A DNA stretch of 12,928 bases from Pseudomonadota bacterium (GTDB lineage: Bacteria > Pseudomonadota > Alphaproteobacteria > Rickettsiales > SXRF01). The stretch is taken from the NCBI GenBank assembly GCA_028873275.1, contig JAGWLJ010000013.1, forward strand, positions 1 through 12,928, written 5' to 3'. The position numbers and the translations under genes are program-made. The notes beneath the pieces are model-generated. The model ran no database searches and was not told the origin of the DNA. It worked only from the letters and a program-made list of their open reading frames with translations. Every line of letters starts with the position of its first letter. Position 1 is the first letter of the stretch. This document shows positions 5,851 through 12,928 of the stretch, piece by piece.

Positions 5851-6440
5851 GGCTGGCCGGGCAGACGCTGGTCATCGCCAGCCATAATGCCGGCAAGGTG
5901 GAGGAAATCGGCGAGATGCTGGCGCCACTCTCCATTCGCGCCATTTCCGCCACCGAAGCGGAAGTGGCCGAGCCGGAGGAAACCGGCAGCAGCTTCGCCG
6001 AAAACGCCTCTCTCAAATCGGAACATGCCGCACAGGCCAGCGGGTTGATTTCCCTGGCCGACGATTCCGGCCTGGTCGTTCCCGCCATCGGCGGCGCACC
6101 TGGGATATATTCGGCGCGCTGGGCCGGGCCGGGAAAAGATTTTTCCGTGGCCTTCAAGCGTATCCGCACAGAGCTGGGCGCAAAATCGCCTGACGCTTAT
6201 TTCATCTGCACGCTGGCGCTGAGCGTGCCCGGAAAAGATACGCAGGTGTTCGAGGGCCGCATCGACGGAAGGCTGACCTTTCCGCCGCGCGGGAATAAAG
6301 GTTTCGGCTATGACCCGATTTTTATTCCCCATGGCTACGATATCACCTTTGGTGAAATGGACCCGATGGAGAAAAACCGCATCAGCCACCGCGCACGTGC
6401 GTTTGCTGAGTTTTTGAAATCCCTGAAAGAGGGCGCATGA
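5847..6440 (+). CDS. rdgB: dITP/XTP pyrophosphatase (Ham1/RdgB family)
   Basis: RdgB hydrolyses non-canonical purine triphosphates (dITP, XTP, ITP) to the monophosphate plus pyrophosphate, keeping them out of DNA. The product has 197 residues, typical of the family. Seen: the nucleotide-binding start SHNAGK (12-17); the acidic metal site ADDSGL (71-76); [12 protein letters not shown]; the FGYDPIF loop; and the C-terminal [10 protein letters not shown] block. The ATG at 5847 overlaps the rph stop (ATGA). A longer frame reaching back to 5736 is possible but would lie inside rph and add residues foreign to the family. The stop overlaps the next gene in the same ATGA manner, so coupled translation is likely. 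Confidence 0.96.
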   Translation: MRLAGQTLVIASHNAGKVEEIGEMLAPLSIRAISATEAEVAEPEETGSSFAENASLKSEHAAQASGLISLADDSGLVVPAIGGAPGIYSARWAGPGKDFSVAFKRIRTELGAKSPDAYFICTLALSVPGKDTQVFEGRIDGRLTFPPRGNKGFGYDPIFIPHGYDITFGEMDPMEKNRISHRARAFAEFLKSLKEGA

Positions 6441-6997
6441 GATTCCTTATCTTCGCTGCCTCGCACCGCCCGGAATCGGTCAACCGCAAGCTGGCGAAGC
6501 TCGCCGCCAGGCAGCTGCAGGCCAGCAATCTGGCGGTCGATTTTGCGGAATACCGCGAGTTCGACCTGCCGCTTTACAATGATGATATTTATGGAAAGAG
6601 CGGCGTGCCCGCGTCCGCCCGCATCTTCGGCGAACGGGCGGCCGGAGCGCAGGGCATCGTTATTTCCTCGCCGGAATATAACTGGTCGTACCCCGGAACG
6701 CTCAAGAATATCCTTGACTGGACCTCGCGCATGAAGCCCAACCCGCTGGCCGGCAAAACGGCGCTGCTGATGAGCGCCACGCCGGGAAGCCGCGGCGGCA
6801 TCGTGGGCCTTACGCATCTTAAGACGCCGCTGGAAGCGATGCAGATCTTCGTATTTCCCAAAGTCTTCCCGCTGGGGTATAGTGAAAAGGCGTTCACCGA
6901 TGCCGATGCGCTAGCGGACGCCAGGCAGCGCCAGCGTTTTGAGGCACTGGTCGAGGAATATATCGGGTTTACCCGGAAACTTTCAAACGGAGGCTGA
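6437..6997 (+). CDS. NADPH-dependent FMN reductase family protein
   Basis: The product has 186 residues. Seen: the flavodoxin-like start [18 protein letters not shown], which forms the FMN-phosphate loop; the FMN-binding signature [11 protein letters not shown] (77-87), followed by LKNILDW; and [15 protein letters not shown] in the next strand-loop. Known: the family includes chromate, quinone, azo-dye and flavin reductases (ChrR, YieF, SsuE relatives) that move two electrons from NAD(P)H through FMN in the cytoplasm. The exact substrate cannot be told from sequence. It overlaps rdgB by 4 bases and its stop lies 1 base before the yceI-like ATG. In many alphaproteobacteria hemW follows rdgB; here this gene takes that place. 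Confidence 0.9.
   Translation: MRFLIFAASHRPESVNRKLAKLAARQLQASNLAVDFAEYREFDLPLYNDDIYGKSGVPASARIFGERAAGAQGIVISSPEYNWSYPGTLKNILDWTSRMKPNPLAGKTALLMSATPGSRGGIVGLTHLKTPLEAMQIFVFPKVFPLGYSEKAFTDADALADARQRQRFEALVEEYIGFTRKLSNGG
6989..6993 (+). promoter_or_regulatory. Ribosome binding site that decides the yceI-like start
   Basis: GGAGG with a 5-nt spacer before ATG at 6999. It selects this start over an in-frame ATG at 6939, which lies inside the flavin reductase gene and would bury the signal peptide. Confidence 0.85.
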
Positions 6998-6998
6998 T

Positions 6999-7592
6999 AT
7001 GAGAATCCTTGCCCTGCTTATCGCCCTGTGCTGGGCCACGCCGGCCCTGGCCGCCGACCAGTATGAAATCGATAAGTCGCACACGACGATCTTGTTTTTC
7101 ATCGCCCATCTGGGGTTTTCGCAGATGATCGGAAAATTTAACGAATATGACGGGCATTTCCGCTTCGATCCCGCGGAACCGGAGGAAAGCTCGGTCGATA
7201 TCACCATCAAGCCCAAAGGCGTGCACACCAGCAGCGAAGCGCTCGACGAAGTATTGCAGAACGAGCATTTCTTCAACAGCAAGCAATTTCCCGATATCCA
7301 TTTCGTCAGCACGAAAATCACCGTCACTGGCGAACGAGACGGCGACATCACCGGCAACCTGACCATGCTCGGCGTCACCCGGCCGCTTACGCTGCACGTG
7401 CATCTCAATAAAGCCGATTACCGCCCCATCACCAACGAATTCGCCGCCGGATTCTCAGCCACCGGCATGCTCAAGCGCTCAGATTTCGGCATGGATTACG
7501 CCATCCCCATGGTCGGCGATGAGGTGAAGCTGATGATCGAGACCGAAGGCGTCGACCTCGACCGCAAGAATGCGGAGAAAATTAAGCACTGA
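6999..7592 (+). CDS. YceI family periplasmic protein
   Basis: The product has 197 residues including a signal peptide (1-18 or 1-19, PALAA before DQYEID). Seen: YEIDKSHTTILFFIAHLGFS, the YceI opening strand and loop; the ITIKPKGVHTSSEALDEVL block; the signature HFFNSKQFPDIHF; GNLTMLGVTRPLTL; and the closing SDFGMDYAIPMVGDEVKL. Known: YceI proteins form a lipocalin-like beta barrel that binds a long polyisoprenoid such as ubiquinone-8 or related lipids. Some respond to acid, osmotic or oxidative stress. The periplasmic reaction, if any, is unknown. It lies directly upstream of the dsbD-like gene, sharing one base with its ATG (TGATG), which hints at joint use in periplasmic redox or stress defence (inference). 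Confidence 0.93.
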   Translation: MRILALLIALCWATPALAADQYEIDKSHTTILFFIAHLGFSQMIGKFNEYDGHFRFDPAEPEESSVDITIKPKGVHTSSEALDEVLQNEHFFNSKQFPDIHFVSTKITVTGERDGDITGNLTMLGVTRPLTLHVHLNKADYRPITNEFAAGFSATGMLKRSDFGMDYAIPMVGDEVKLMIETEGVDLDRKNAEKIKH

Positions 7593-9664
7593 TGCGCATT
7601 CTGCTTTCTCTGTTGGGATTTTTGCTTCCCGTTTTCGCGGGAATGACGGTGTTTGCGGCGCATGCCGCTGATACATCGCAGCAGGAGATTGTCAGGGCGA
7701 CGCTGGTCACGGAGACCAGTGCCATCGTTCCCGGCCAGAAGCTGAATGCAGCCGTGCTGCTGGAGCCTAAGGAAGGCTGGCATACCTACTGGGAAAATCC
7801 CGGCGATGCGGGAATGGCCACGCATCTGGAATGGGGGCTGCCTCCGGGATTCTCCGCCGGGGCCATCGACTGGCCCGTGCCGGAGCGGCTGGCCGAAGGG
7901 CCGCTGGTGACGTTCGCCTATCCGCATGCCGTGCTGCTGCCGGTGACGATTAGCGTTCCGGCGTCGGCGGCGGGCAATTATCCCGTAAGAGTCAAAGCCG
8001 ACTGGCTGGCCTGCAAGGATATCTGCATTCCGGAATCGGCGGAACTGGAAGTACAGCTGCCGGTGGCGCAGACCGCAACGCCGTCCGAACATGCGCCGCT
8101 TTTCGCCGAGCATGAGAAACACCGCCTGCAACCGCTGCGCCTGGGATATGCGGCACAGGGAAAAACCGTAACCCTGTCGCTGCCGTATGGAACGCTGGGA
8201 GTGCAGGATATCGCTTCCGCCAGCTTTTTTCCGCGGCAGGAAAATATTTTTTCCTATGCCGCCGCGCAAAAGCTGACCGCCGGTAGTGGCCAGGCGCAGC
8301 TCGCGCTTGAAACCCTGAACCCTTCCTCCGCTCCAATAAGCGGGCTTCTGACTGTCAGCTCCGCGCAGGGCAAAAAGAAATATTATGATATCACCATGAC
8401 GCTCGGAAAAGCTCCGCCCGTAACCGTGCCGACAAACTCCTCCCTGCCCGTTCTGCTGCTGTTTGCCATGCTGGGCGGACTGATCCTGAACCTGATGCCC
8501 TGCGTGCTGCCCGTGCTGTCGCTCAAGGCGCTGGCGCTGGTCAAAAAAGCCGGACATGACCATCCGGCGGTAGTGAAGCAGGGCGCGGCCTATACGCTGG
8601 GCATATTGCTTTCTTTCGCTCTCATTGCCGGCGTGCTGATCGGGCTGCGGCAGGCGGGAGAGGTGATCGGCTGGGGATACCAGATGCAGTCGCCCGCTTT
8701 CGTCGGCTTTCTGACCTACCTGCTCTTTCTCGTCGGCCTCAGCCTTTCCGGCCTGTTCCATTTGCCGGTGCTGATGGGCAATACGCCGATCGCCGATGAA
8801 TCCTCGACCAAAGGCAGCTTCTTCACCGGCGTGTTGGCCACGGCGGTCGCCACGCCCTGCACCGCGCCTTTTATGGCTTCGGCCGTCGGCACGGCGCTGA
8901 CTTTGCCGCCGGCGGAAGCGCTGCTGATCTTCGAAGCGCTCGGCTTCGGCTTGGCCCTGCCCTTCCTGCTGATCAGCCTGTTCCCGGCGCTGCGCCGCTT
9001 CCTGCCCAGACCGGGCGCATGGATGGAAACCTTCAAGGAATTGCTGGCTTTTCCCATGTATGCCTCGGTGATCTGGCTGCTCTGGGTGCTGACATTGCAG
9101 ACCGGGCCGGGCGGCATGGTGGTGGCGCTCAGCGCGCTGCTTGCTATCCTTCTTATCATCCGGATGAAGCCGCTGTTCAGGGCGGGGGTTTACCGGGCCG
9201 CGGCACTGGTGGCCTATGCGCTGATCCTTGGGCTGTCGCTGCCCGCCTTGAGCCGCATGGAGATAGACCCGGCCATGCCCGCCATGGAAAAAACGCAGAA
9301 AATGGGCGTGGAGACGGCCGAATTTTCCAAAGAAAAGCTGGCCGAACTGCGCGCCGCCGGCAAGCCGGTCTTTATCGACGCTACCGCCGCCTGGTGCATC
9401 ACCTGCCAGGTCAATGCCCGCGTCGCCATCCGCACCGACCGCGTGATGGACGCGTTCAAGGAACGCGGCGTGACATTGATGATCGCCGACTGGACGCGCC
9501 AGAACGCCGAGATTACCGAGCTCCTGAGCAGTTTCGGCTATAAGGGCGTGCCGCTCTACGTATTCTACCCGGCGCAGGGCGAGCCCGTAGTATTGCCGCA
9601 GCTGCTGACGCCCAAGATTGTTATCGAAGCCATTACACAGAGCGGCTCTTCTTCATCCCCATAG
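7592..9664 (+). CDS. Thiol:disulfide interchange protein, DsbD/ScsB-like
   Basis: The product has 690 residues. It is predicted to carry electrons from cytoplasmic thioredoxin through the inner membrane to periplasmic thiol proteins, for example in cytochrome c maturation or disulfide repair. Seen: a signal peptide (1-25 or 1-26); an N-terminal periplasmic domain with WHTYWENPGDAG and ACKDIC (Cys141, Cys145); a multi-helix membrane part from about 285 with MPCVLPVLSLK (Cys304) and ATPCTAPFM (Cys423), the expected redox pair; and a C-terminal thioredoxin-like domain with WCITC (Cys602, Cys605). The N-terminal domain resembles the longer ScsB type more than E. coli DsbD, so I leave the symbol open. 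The signal peptide is partly encoded by a palindromic repeat (7615-7647). The 3' end overlaps the opposite-strand methyltransferase gene by 32 bases. Confidence 0.93.
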   Translation: MRILLSLLGFLLPVFAGMTVFAAHAADTSQQEIVRATLVTETSAIVPGQKLNAAVLLEPKEGWHTYWENPGDAGMATHLEWGLPPGFSAGAIDWPVPERLAEGPLVTFAYPHAVLLPVTISVPASAAGNYPVRVKADWLACKDICIPESAELEVQLPVAQTATPSEHAPLFAEHEKHRLQPLRLGYAAQGKTVTLSLPYGTLGVQDIASASFFPRQENIFSYAAAQKLTAGSGQAQLALETLNPSSAPISGLLTVSSAQGKKKYYDITMTLGKAPPVTVPTNSSLPVLLLFAMLGGLILNLMPCVLPVLSLKALALVKKAGHDHPAVVKQGAAYTLGILLSFALIAGVLIGLRQAGEVIGWGYQMQSPAFVGFLTYLLFLVGLSLSGLFHLPVLMGNTPIADESSTKGSFFTGVLATAVATPCTAPFMASAVGTALTLPPAEALLIFEALGFGLALPFLLISLFPALRRFLPRPGAWMETFKELLAFPMYASVIWLLWVLTLQTGPGGMVVALSALLAILLIIRMKPLFRAGVYRAAALVAYALILGLSLPALSRMEIDPAMPAMEKTQKMGVETAEFSKEKLAELRAAGKPVFIDATAAWCITCQVNARVAIRTDRVMDAFKERGVTLMIADWTRQNAEITELLSSFGYKGVPLYVFYPAQGEPVVLPQLLTPKIVIEAITQSGSSSSP
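7615..7647 (+). repeat. REP-like dispersed palindrome inside the dsbD-like signal peptide
   Basis: The core TTCCCG-TTTTCG-CGGGAA (7626-7643) is a 6-bp inverted repeat, flanked by GGGATTTTTGC before and TGACG after. On the minus strand it begins CGTCATTCCCGCGAAAACG. This is very close to a palindromic repeat scattered through many proteobacterial genomes, whose chance translations contain FPRKRE on one strand and PxFAGMT on the other. Here the coding strand reads LLPVFAGMT and forms residues about 8-19 of the signal peptide. I see only one copy in this window, so the repeat identity rests on recall of the family. Confidence 0.6.
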
Positions 9665-10382
9665 CCGGCGTGGCCGCTGGGAGGGGAAGGCGGTAGCCTT
9701 TGCGCATGACCGGCTGCTTAATCGAAGCGTAAAGCTGCTTCTCCGCCTCCACCAGCAGCACGCCGCCGAGGAACGGCCACAGCCAGCGGCCGATTTCCTC
9801 GATCTGGCGGGCGAAACGCCACAGCAGGCGGAGGCGCGTCGGCGGCACCAGCAGCGCCGAGGTGCAGCGCGTGAGCGTGAAGCGGTGATGCGTCATGAGA
9901 TCGCGCAGCTGCGCCATCGAGAACGGCCTGCCGTAGCCGAAAGGGCTGCGCGAGGAGCGCGCCCAGAAACCCATGCGGTTGGGCACGATGGCCAGCACGC
10001 GCCCGCCCGGCGTCAGCACGCGCCAGATTTCCTCCATCATGCCCGACAGCTGCTCGCTGTGCTCGACGCTGTGCACCAGCAGGATGCGGTTGACGCTGTT
10101 CTCCGGCAGCGGCAGTTCCGATTCATGGCCGAGGAACACCAGGTTGGGACGCGCGGACGGCCAGCAGGCCGCTCCCTGATGCGCCGGCATGCACACCATC
10201 ACCGGCGATGCCTGTTCCAGGTATGGCTCGAGATAGATTACGGGATAGCCGATGCCCAGCGCCACATCGTCCTTCGCCTGCGGCCACAACTCAGCCAGCG
10301 CGGCGGCGATCAGCTCGCGCGCACCCATGCCGAGCGGCGTGGCATAGAACTGGCGCAGGCTGATGATATCGGGTGTGAACAT
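9633..10382 (-). CDS. Class I SAM-dependent methyltransferase (Methyltransf_11 type)
   Basis: The product has 249 residues. Seen: motif I as ALGIGYPVIYLEP (41-53), where the usual GxGxG is GIGYP; a post-motif region with ELPLPENSV (about 89-97) and LLVHSVEH (101-108), matching the motif IV acidic or His site of this family; then EIWRVLTPGGRVLAIVPN, the typical methyltransferase strand-turn-strand. The substrate is unknown. Glyoxalase-linked genes often lie near related alphaproteobacterial methyltransferases, but none is visible here. The gene is divergent from slt-like with about 58 bp between starts, and its 3' end overlaps the convergent dsbD-like gene by 32 bases. The region upstream of the ATG has only a weak ribosome site. 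Confidence 0.85.
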   Translation of the reverse strand: MFTPDIISLRQFYATPLGMGARELIAAALAELWPQAKDDVALGIGYPVIYLEPYLEQASPVMVCMPAHQGAACWPSARPNLVFLGHESELPLPENSVNRILLVHSVEHSEQLSGMMEEIWRVLTPGGRVLAIVPNRMGFWARSSRSPFGYGRPFSMAQLRDLMTHHRFTLTRCTSALLVPPTRLRLLWRFARQIEEIGRWLWPFLGGVLLVEAEKQLYASIKQPVMRKGYRLPLPAATPAMGMKKSRSV

Positions 10383-10400
10383 CGCTTGACTTCGTGAAGA

Positions 10401-10418
10401 TTATCTCCCCAAAGATAA
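10401..10418. promoter_or_regulatory. Inverted repeat between divergent methyltransferase and slt-like genes
   Basis: TTATCT-N6-AGATAA is a perfect 6-bp inverted repeat in the 58-bp gap between the two divergent starts. A TTGACT (10386-10391) lies just to the left but has no good -10 box at normal spacing on the plus strand. It may be an operator serving one or both genes. The evidence is its symmetry and location only. Confidence 0.35.
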
Positions 10419-10440
10419 CCTTCTATCGCCGAAGGAACAA

Positions 10441-12390
10441 GTGGTGTCGCGAATACTCCTCATTCTCTCTTTTTTACTCTGGCCGCTTCCGGCGCTGGCG
10501 CTGAGCGGAAGCGGCCTTGAGCATGGCCGGAGCGCCATGTTGTTCATGCACCGCCAGGACTGGAATAACGCCGCCCTGCATGCGAAACAGAGCGGCAACG
10601 CCACGCTGGCAAAGCTGGTGCAGTGGCAATACCTGCTCGATCCCGATTCGCAGGCCGGCTTCGAGGAAATCACCCGCTTCATCGACGACAATCCCGACTG
10701 GCCCGACCAGAAAAAGCTGCGCATCCGCGCCGAGCTTGCCATCCGCGACAGCCATGTCGCCGATAATGACCTCATCGCCTGGTTTGGCGATAACGAACCT
10801 ATCACCGGGGCAGGCAAGCTGGCGCTGGCCGAAGCTGACCAGCGGCAAGAAAAAGGATCGCAGGAGAAGATCGCCGGGCTGATCCGCGATGCCTGGCGGA
10901 ACGGCGACTTCGATGAAACGCAGGAGAAGCATATTCTCGACGCCCATGGCTCGCTGCTGCGGCGGGAAGATGACATTGCGCGCATCGACCGCCTGCTGTG
11001 GGAGGAAAAGCTGACCGCCGTCAAGCGCGTGCTCGGCCGCCTGCCTGCCGATTACCAGAAGCTCTGCAAGGCGCGCATGGCGCTGATCCAGGACAAGCGG
11101 CTGGCCGTGATCGCGGTGGCGGAGGTGCCTTCGTCGCTTAAAAACGACCCGGGGCTGATTTACGACCGCATGGCCTACCGCGCGCGGCGCGACGACGACA
11201 GCGGCGTGCGCGACATGCTGCTGGCCGCCCCGGCGCAGGTGCCCTACCCGGAAAAATGGTGGCGGCAGCGCGAGCTGCAGGTGCGCAAGGCGATCGGTGA
11301 AAGAAAATATACGCTGGCTGAAAAGCTGCTGGCCCATCACGCGCAGATCGACGGCAGCGAGCTGGCCGACGCCGTCTGGCTTGACGGCTGGCTGCACAGC
11401 GAATTCATGAACCGGCCGAAAGACGGGCTGGAGATTTTCCAGCGCATGTACGATACGGTGCATTTCCCGGCCAGCAAATCGCGGGCCGCCTACTGGGCCG
11501 GGCGCGCCGCCGAAAAAGCGGGCGATAAAGAAGCCGCGGAGCACTGGTATGAAACCGCCGGCGCTTATTCGACCACCTTTTACGGCCAGCTGGCCGCGCT
11601 GCGCCATGCCGGCGAGGCGCCGCTGCATCTGCCCTCCCCGCCTTCGATCAGCGAGGAAGCCAGGCGTTCCTTCGAGGACAGCGAGCTGGCCCGCGCCGCC
11701 GCCTTATGCGTCGAGCTGGGAGAGCCGGAACTGGCGCAGCGGCTGATCGGCCATATGATCGCCGACGCCGATGACGAGGCGGAGGCGGCGCTGGCCGCCG
11801 GGCTTGGCAAAAAGCTGGGGCTGACGCATCTGGGCGTGCACGGCGCCAAGAAGGCGCTGCAGCGCAACGTCGTACTGGTCGATGCCGGTTATCCGCTTCC
11901 CAAAACGCCGACCGACCTGGCGGTCGAGCGTCCGTTGGCGCTGGCCGTGACGCGGCAGGAAAGCGAATTCGACGCGCATGCCAGAAGCCCCTCCGGCGCG
12001 CTGGGCATGATGCAGCTGATGCCCGCCACCGGCAAGGAAATCGCCCGGAAACACCATCTGAGTTTTGCGAAGGACCGCCTGTTCGACCCGCAATACAATA
12101 TCGGGCTGGGCGGCATTTACCTGGCGCGGCTGATCAACAGCTATGACGGTTCTTATGTCATGGCCATCGCCGCTTATAACGCCGGGCCGGGCAATGTGCG
12201 CGACTGGACACAGCAGTTCGGCACGCCGGGCAACAACGTGGAAAACGCCATCGACTGGATTGAAAAAATTCCCTTCAGCGAAACGCGCAATTATGTTCAG
12301 CGCGTACTGGAGAACCTGCAGGTGTATCGCCATCTCAACGCCGGCAGCAACGCGCCCGCGTTGCAGATCGGCAAGGACCTGGTGCGCTGA
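10441..12390 (+). CDS. Soluble lytic murein transglycosylase (Slt70-like)
   Basis: The product has 649 residues and cleaves peptidoglycan between MurNAc and GlcNAc to give 1,6-anhydro ends, in the periplasm. Seen: a signal peptide (about 1-21, ending PALA); a long helical region (about 25-480) rich in Ala, Leu and Arg, as in the Slt U-shaped superhelix, with YWAGRAAEKAGD and AGAYSTTFYGQLAA repeats of the family; and the catalytic domain (about 495-620) with RQESEFD (Glu507 as the likely catalytic acid), SGALGMMQLMPATG, NIGLGGIYLARL and AAYNAGPGNV. It starts at GTG 10441, 4 nt after AGGA. The next codon, GTG 10444, has better spacing (7 nt) and is an equal candidate. The gene converges on the sensor kinase gene with a 6-bp gap and no terminator hairpin. 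Confidence 0.94.
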   Translation: MVSRILLILSFLLWPLPALALSGSGLEHGRSAMLFMHRQDWNNAALHAKQSGNATLAKLVQWQYLLDPDSQAGFEEITRFIDDNPDWPDQKKLRIRAELAIRDSHVADNDLIAWFGDNEPITGAGKLALAEADQRQEKGSQEKIAGLIRDAWRNGDFDETQEKHILDAHGSLLRREDDIARIDRLLWEEKLTAVKRVLGRLPADYQKLCKARMALIQDKRLAVIAVAEVPSSLKNDPGLIYDRMAYRARRDDDSGVRDMLLAAPAQVPYPEKWWRQRELQVRKAIGERKYTLAEKLLAHHAQIDGSELADAVWLDGWLHSEFMNRPKDGLEIFQRMYDTVHFPASKSRAAYWAGRAAEKAGDKEAAEHWYETAGAYSTTFYGQLAALRHAGEAPLHLPSPPSISEEARRSFEDSELARAAALCVELGEPELAQRLIGHMIADADDEAEAALAAGLGKKLGLTHLGVHGAKKALQRNVVLVDAGYPLPKTPTDLAVERPLALAVTRQESEFDAHARSPSGALGMMQLMPATGKEIARKHHLSFAKDRLFDPQYNIGLGGIYLARLINSYDGSYVMAIAAYNAGPGNVRDWTQQFGTPGNNVENAIDWIEKIPFSETRNYVQRVLENLQVYRHLNAGSNAPALQIGKDLVR

Positions 12391-12396
12391 ACCTTA

Positions 12397-12928
12397 TTAC
12401 GCCAGCGCTTCCTTCCGCTCCGCCTGCGGCATGACGTCGTCATACACCGGCAGGTACACCGAGAAGGTGCTGCCCTGCCCCAGCTCGCTGTCGATGGTCA
12501 GCACGCCGTGGTGGCGGTTCAGCACGTGCTTGACAATGGCTAGGCCCAGCCCGGTGCCGCCGACCTTGCGCGTGCGCGCCGTATCGACGCGGTAGAAGCG
12601 CTCGGTCAGCCGGGGGATATGCTCGCGGGCGATGCCCTCGCCGCGATCCTGCACCGAGAAACAGATGGCGCGGGTCAGATTGCGGAAAACGGGATCGTCG
12701 GGCAGCGTGGTGGTCAGCCGCGCCGTCAGCGTCACCTCGGTGTCGGGATTAGTGTATTTGACGGCGTTGCCGATCAGGTTACGCACTACCTGCGCCAGCT
12801 CCTCGTCGTCGCCCTTGGTGGCCGGCAGGTTGTCGTTGAGCTTGAGCCGGATGCTGACGTTCTTCTGCTTGCATGCCCATTCGAAATGCTGCTTCTCGGC
12901 GCGGATGATGCGCAGCAGGTCGACCTTC
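12397..12928 (-). CDS. Sensor histidine kinase, PhoR-like, C-terminal part (5' end beyond the window)
   Basis: About 176 C-terminal residues are visible, reading in from the right edge; the sensor and phospho-acceptor His regions lie outside. Seen: the HATPase_c domain with N-box VRNLIGNAVKYT, G1 box DRGEGI, F-box region RFYRVDTARTR, and G2 box GGTGLGLAIVKH, ending in GSTFSVYLP and a short tail. Known: the RFYRVD...GGTGLGLAIVKH wording is characteristic of PhoR, the phosphate-limitation kinase partnered with PhoB, and of its close relatives. Without the N-terminal half or the neighbouring phoB or pst genes, PhoR is likely but not proven. It is not read as a separate short gene starting at 12786: the frame is open to the window edge. 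Confidence 0.9.
   Translation of the reverse strand, partial: KVDLLRIIRAEKQHFEWACKQKNVSIRLKLNDNLPATKGDDEELAQVVRNLIGNAVKYTNPDTEVTLTARLTTTLPDDPVFRNLTRAICFSVQDRGEGIAREHIPRLTERFYRVDTARTRKVGGTGLGLAIVKHVLNRHHGVLTIDSELGQGSTFSVYLPVYDDVMPQAERKEALA

Noticed and set aside
7496..8761. Minus-strand 421-codon frame
   Set aside because: It is long only because the high-GC dsbD-like gene leaves few stops on the opposite strand. Its product is Gln/Arg/His-rich with no family motifs, and dsbD has clear domains and redox cysteines.
9618..10397. Plus-strand 259-codon frame opposite the methyltransferase gene
   Set aside because: Rich in Arg, His and Gln with no motifs. The minus strand has the SAM-binding and post-motif signatures.
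10474..11628. Minus-strand 384-codon frame opposite slt-like
   Set aside because: Antisense shadow with no recognisable protein features. The plus strand encodes a clear lytic transglycosylase.

Overview
The window looks like a chromosomal segment of an alphaproteobacterium with fairly high GC. The evidence is a FYDLN_acid/TIGR02300 family gene (a family mainly found in alphaproteobacteria), an rph-rdgB pair near grpE, and an ftsX-ydcF-plsC string, all arrangements I associate with that class. I see no rRNA, tRNA, CRISPR array, integrase or insertion sequence. Genus cannot be assigned from the sequence alone.

Left part (1-2159, genes on the minus strand). A gene running off the left edge encodes an exported protein with one CXXCH heme site directly after the signal peptide, followed by amphipathic beta strands. 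This is the layout of Cyc2-type fused cytochrome-porins. It is followed by about 510 bp without a gene. That gap holds several small inverted repeats and, at its right end, a striking array of about 12 degenerate GAAACGC-type units spaced 10-11 bp apart, close to one turn of the DNA helix. The array touches the stop codon of the FYDLN_acid gene (1650-2159).

Centre (2258-9664, plus strand). A heat-shock (sigma-32) type promoter precedes grpE. Nine genes follow, mostly overlapping or separated by a few bases: grpE, ftsX, ydcF-like (DUF218), plsC, rph, rdgB, an NADPH-dependent FMN reductase, yceI-like, and a dsbD/scsB-like gene. They look like one long transcription unit. It joins proteostasis (GrpE), cell division or envelope work (FtsX, DUF218 protein, PlsC), RNA and nucleotide housekeeping (RNase PH, RdgB) and redox functions (flavin reductase, YceI, DsbD). 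ftsX has no ftsE beside it, and grpE has no hrcA. The signal peptide of the DsbD-like protein is partly encoded by a palindrome that resembles a widespread dispersed bacterial repeat.

Right part (9633-12928). A minus-strand SAM-dependent methyltransferase gene overlaps the dsbD 3' end. Divergent from it is a soluble lytic transglycosylase gene (slt-like). Converging on slt is the 3' part of a PhoR-like sensor kinase gene that runs off the right edge.

The items most worth a second look are the heme-porin fusion protein, the helically phased repeat array, and the repeat-derived signal peptide.
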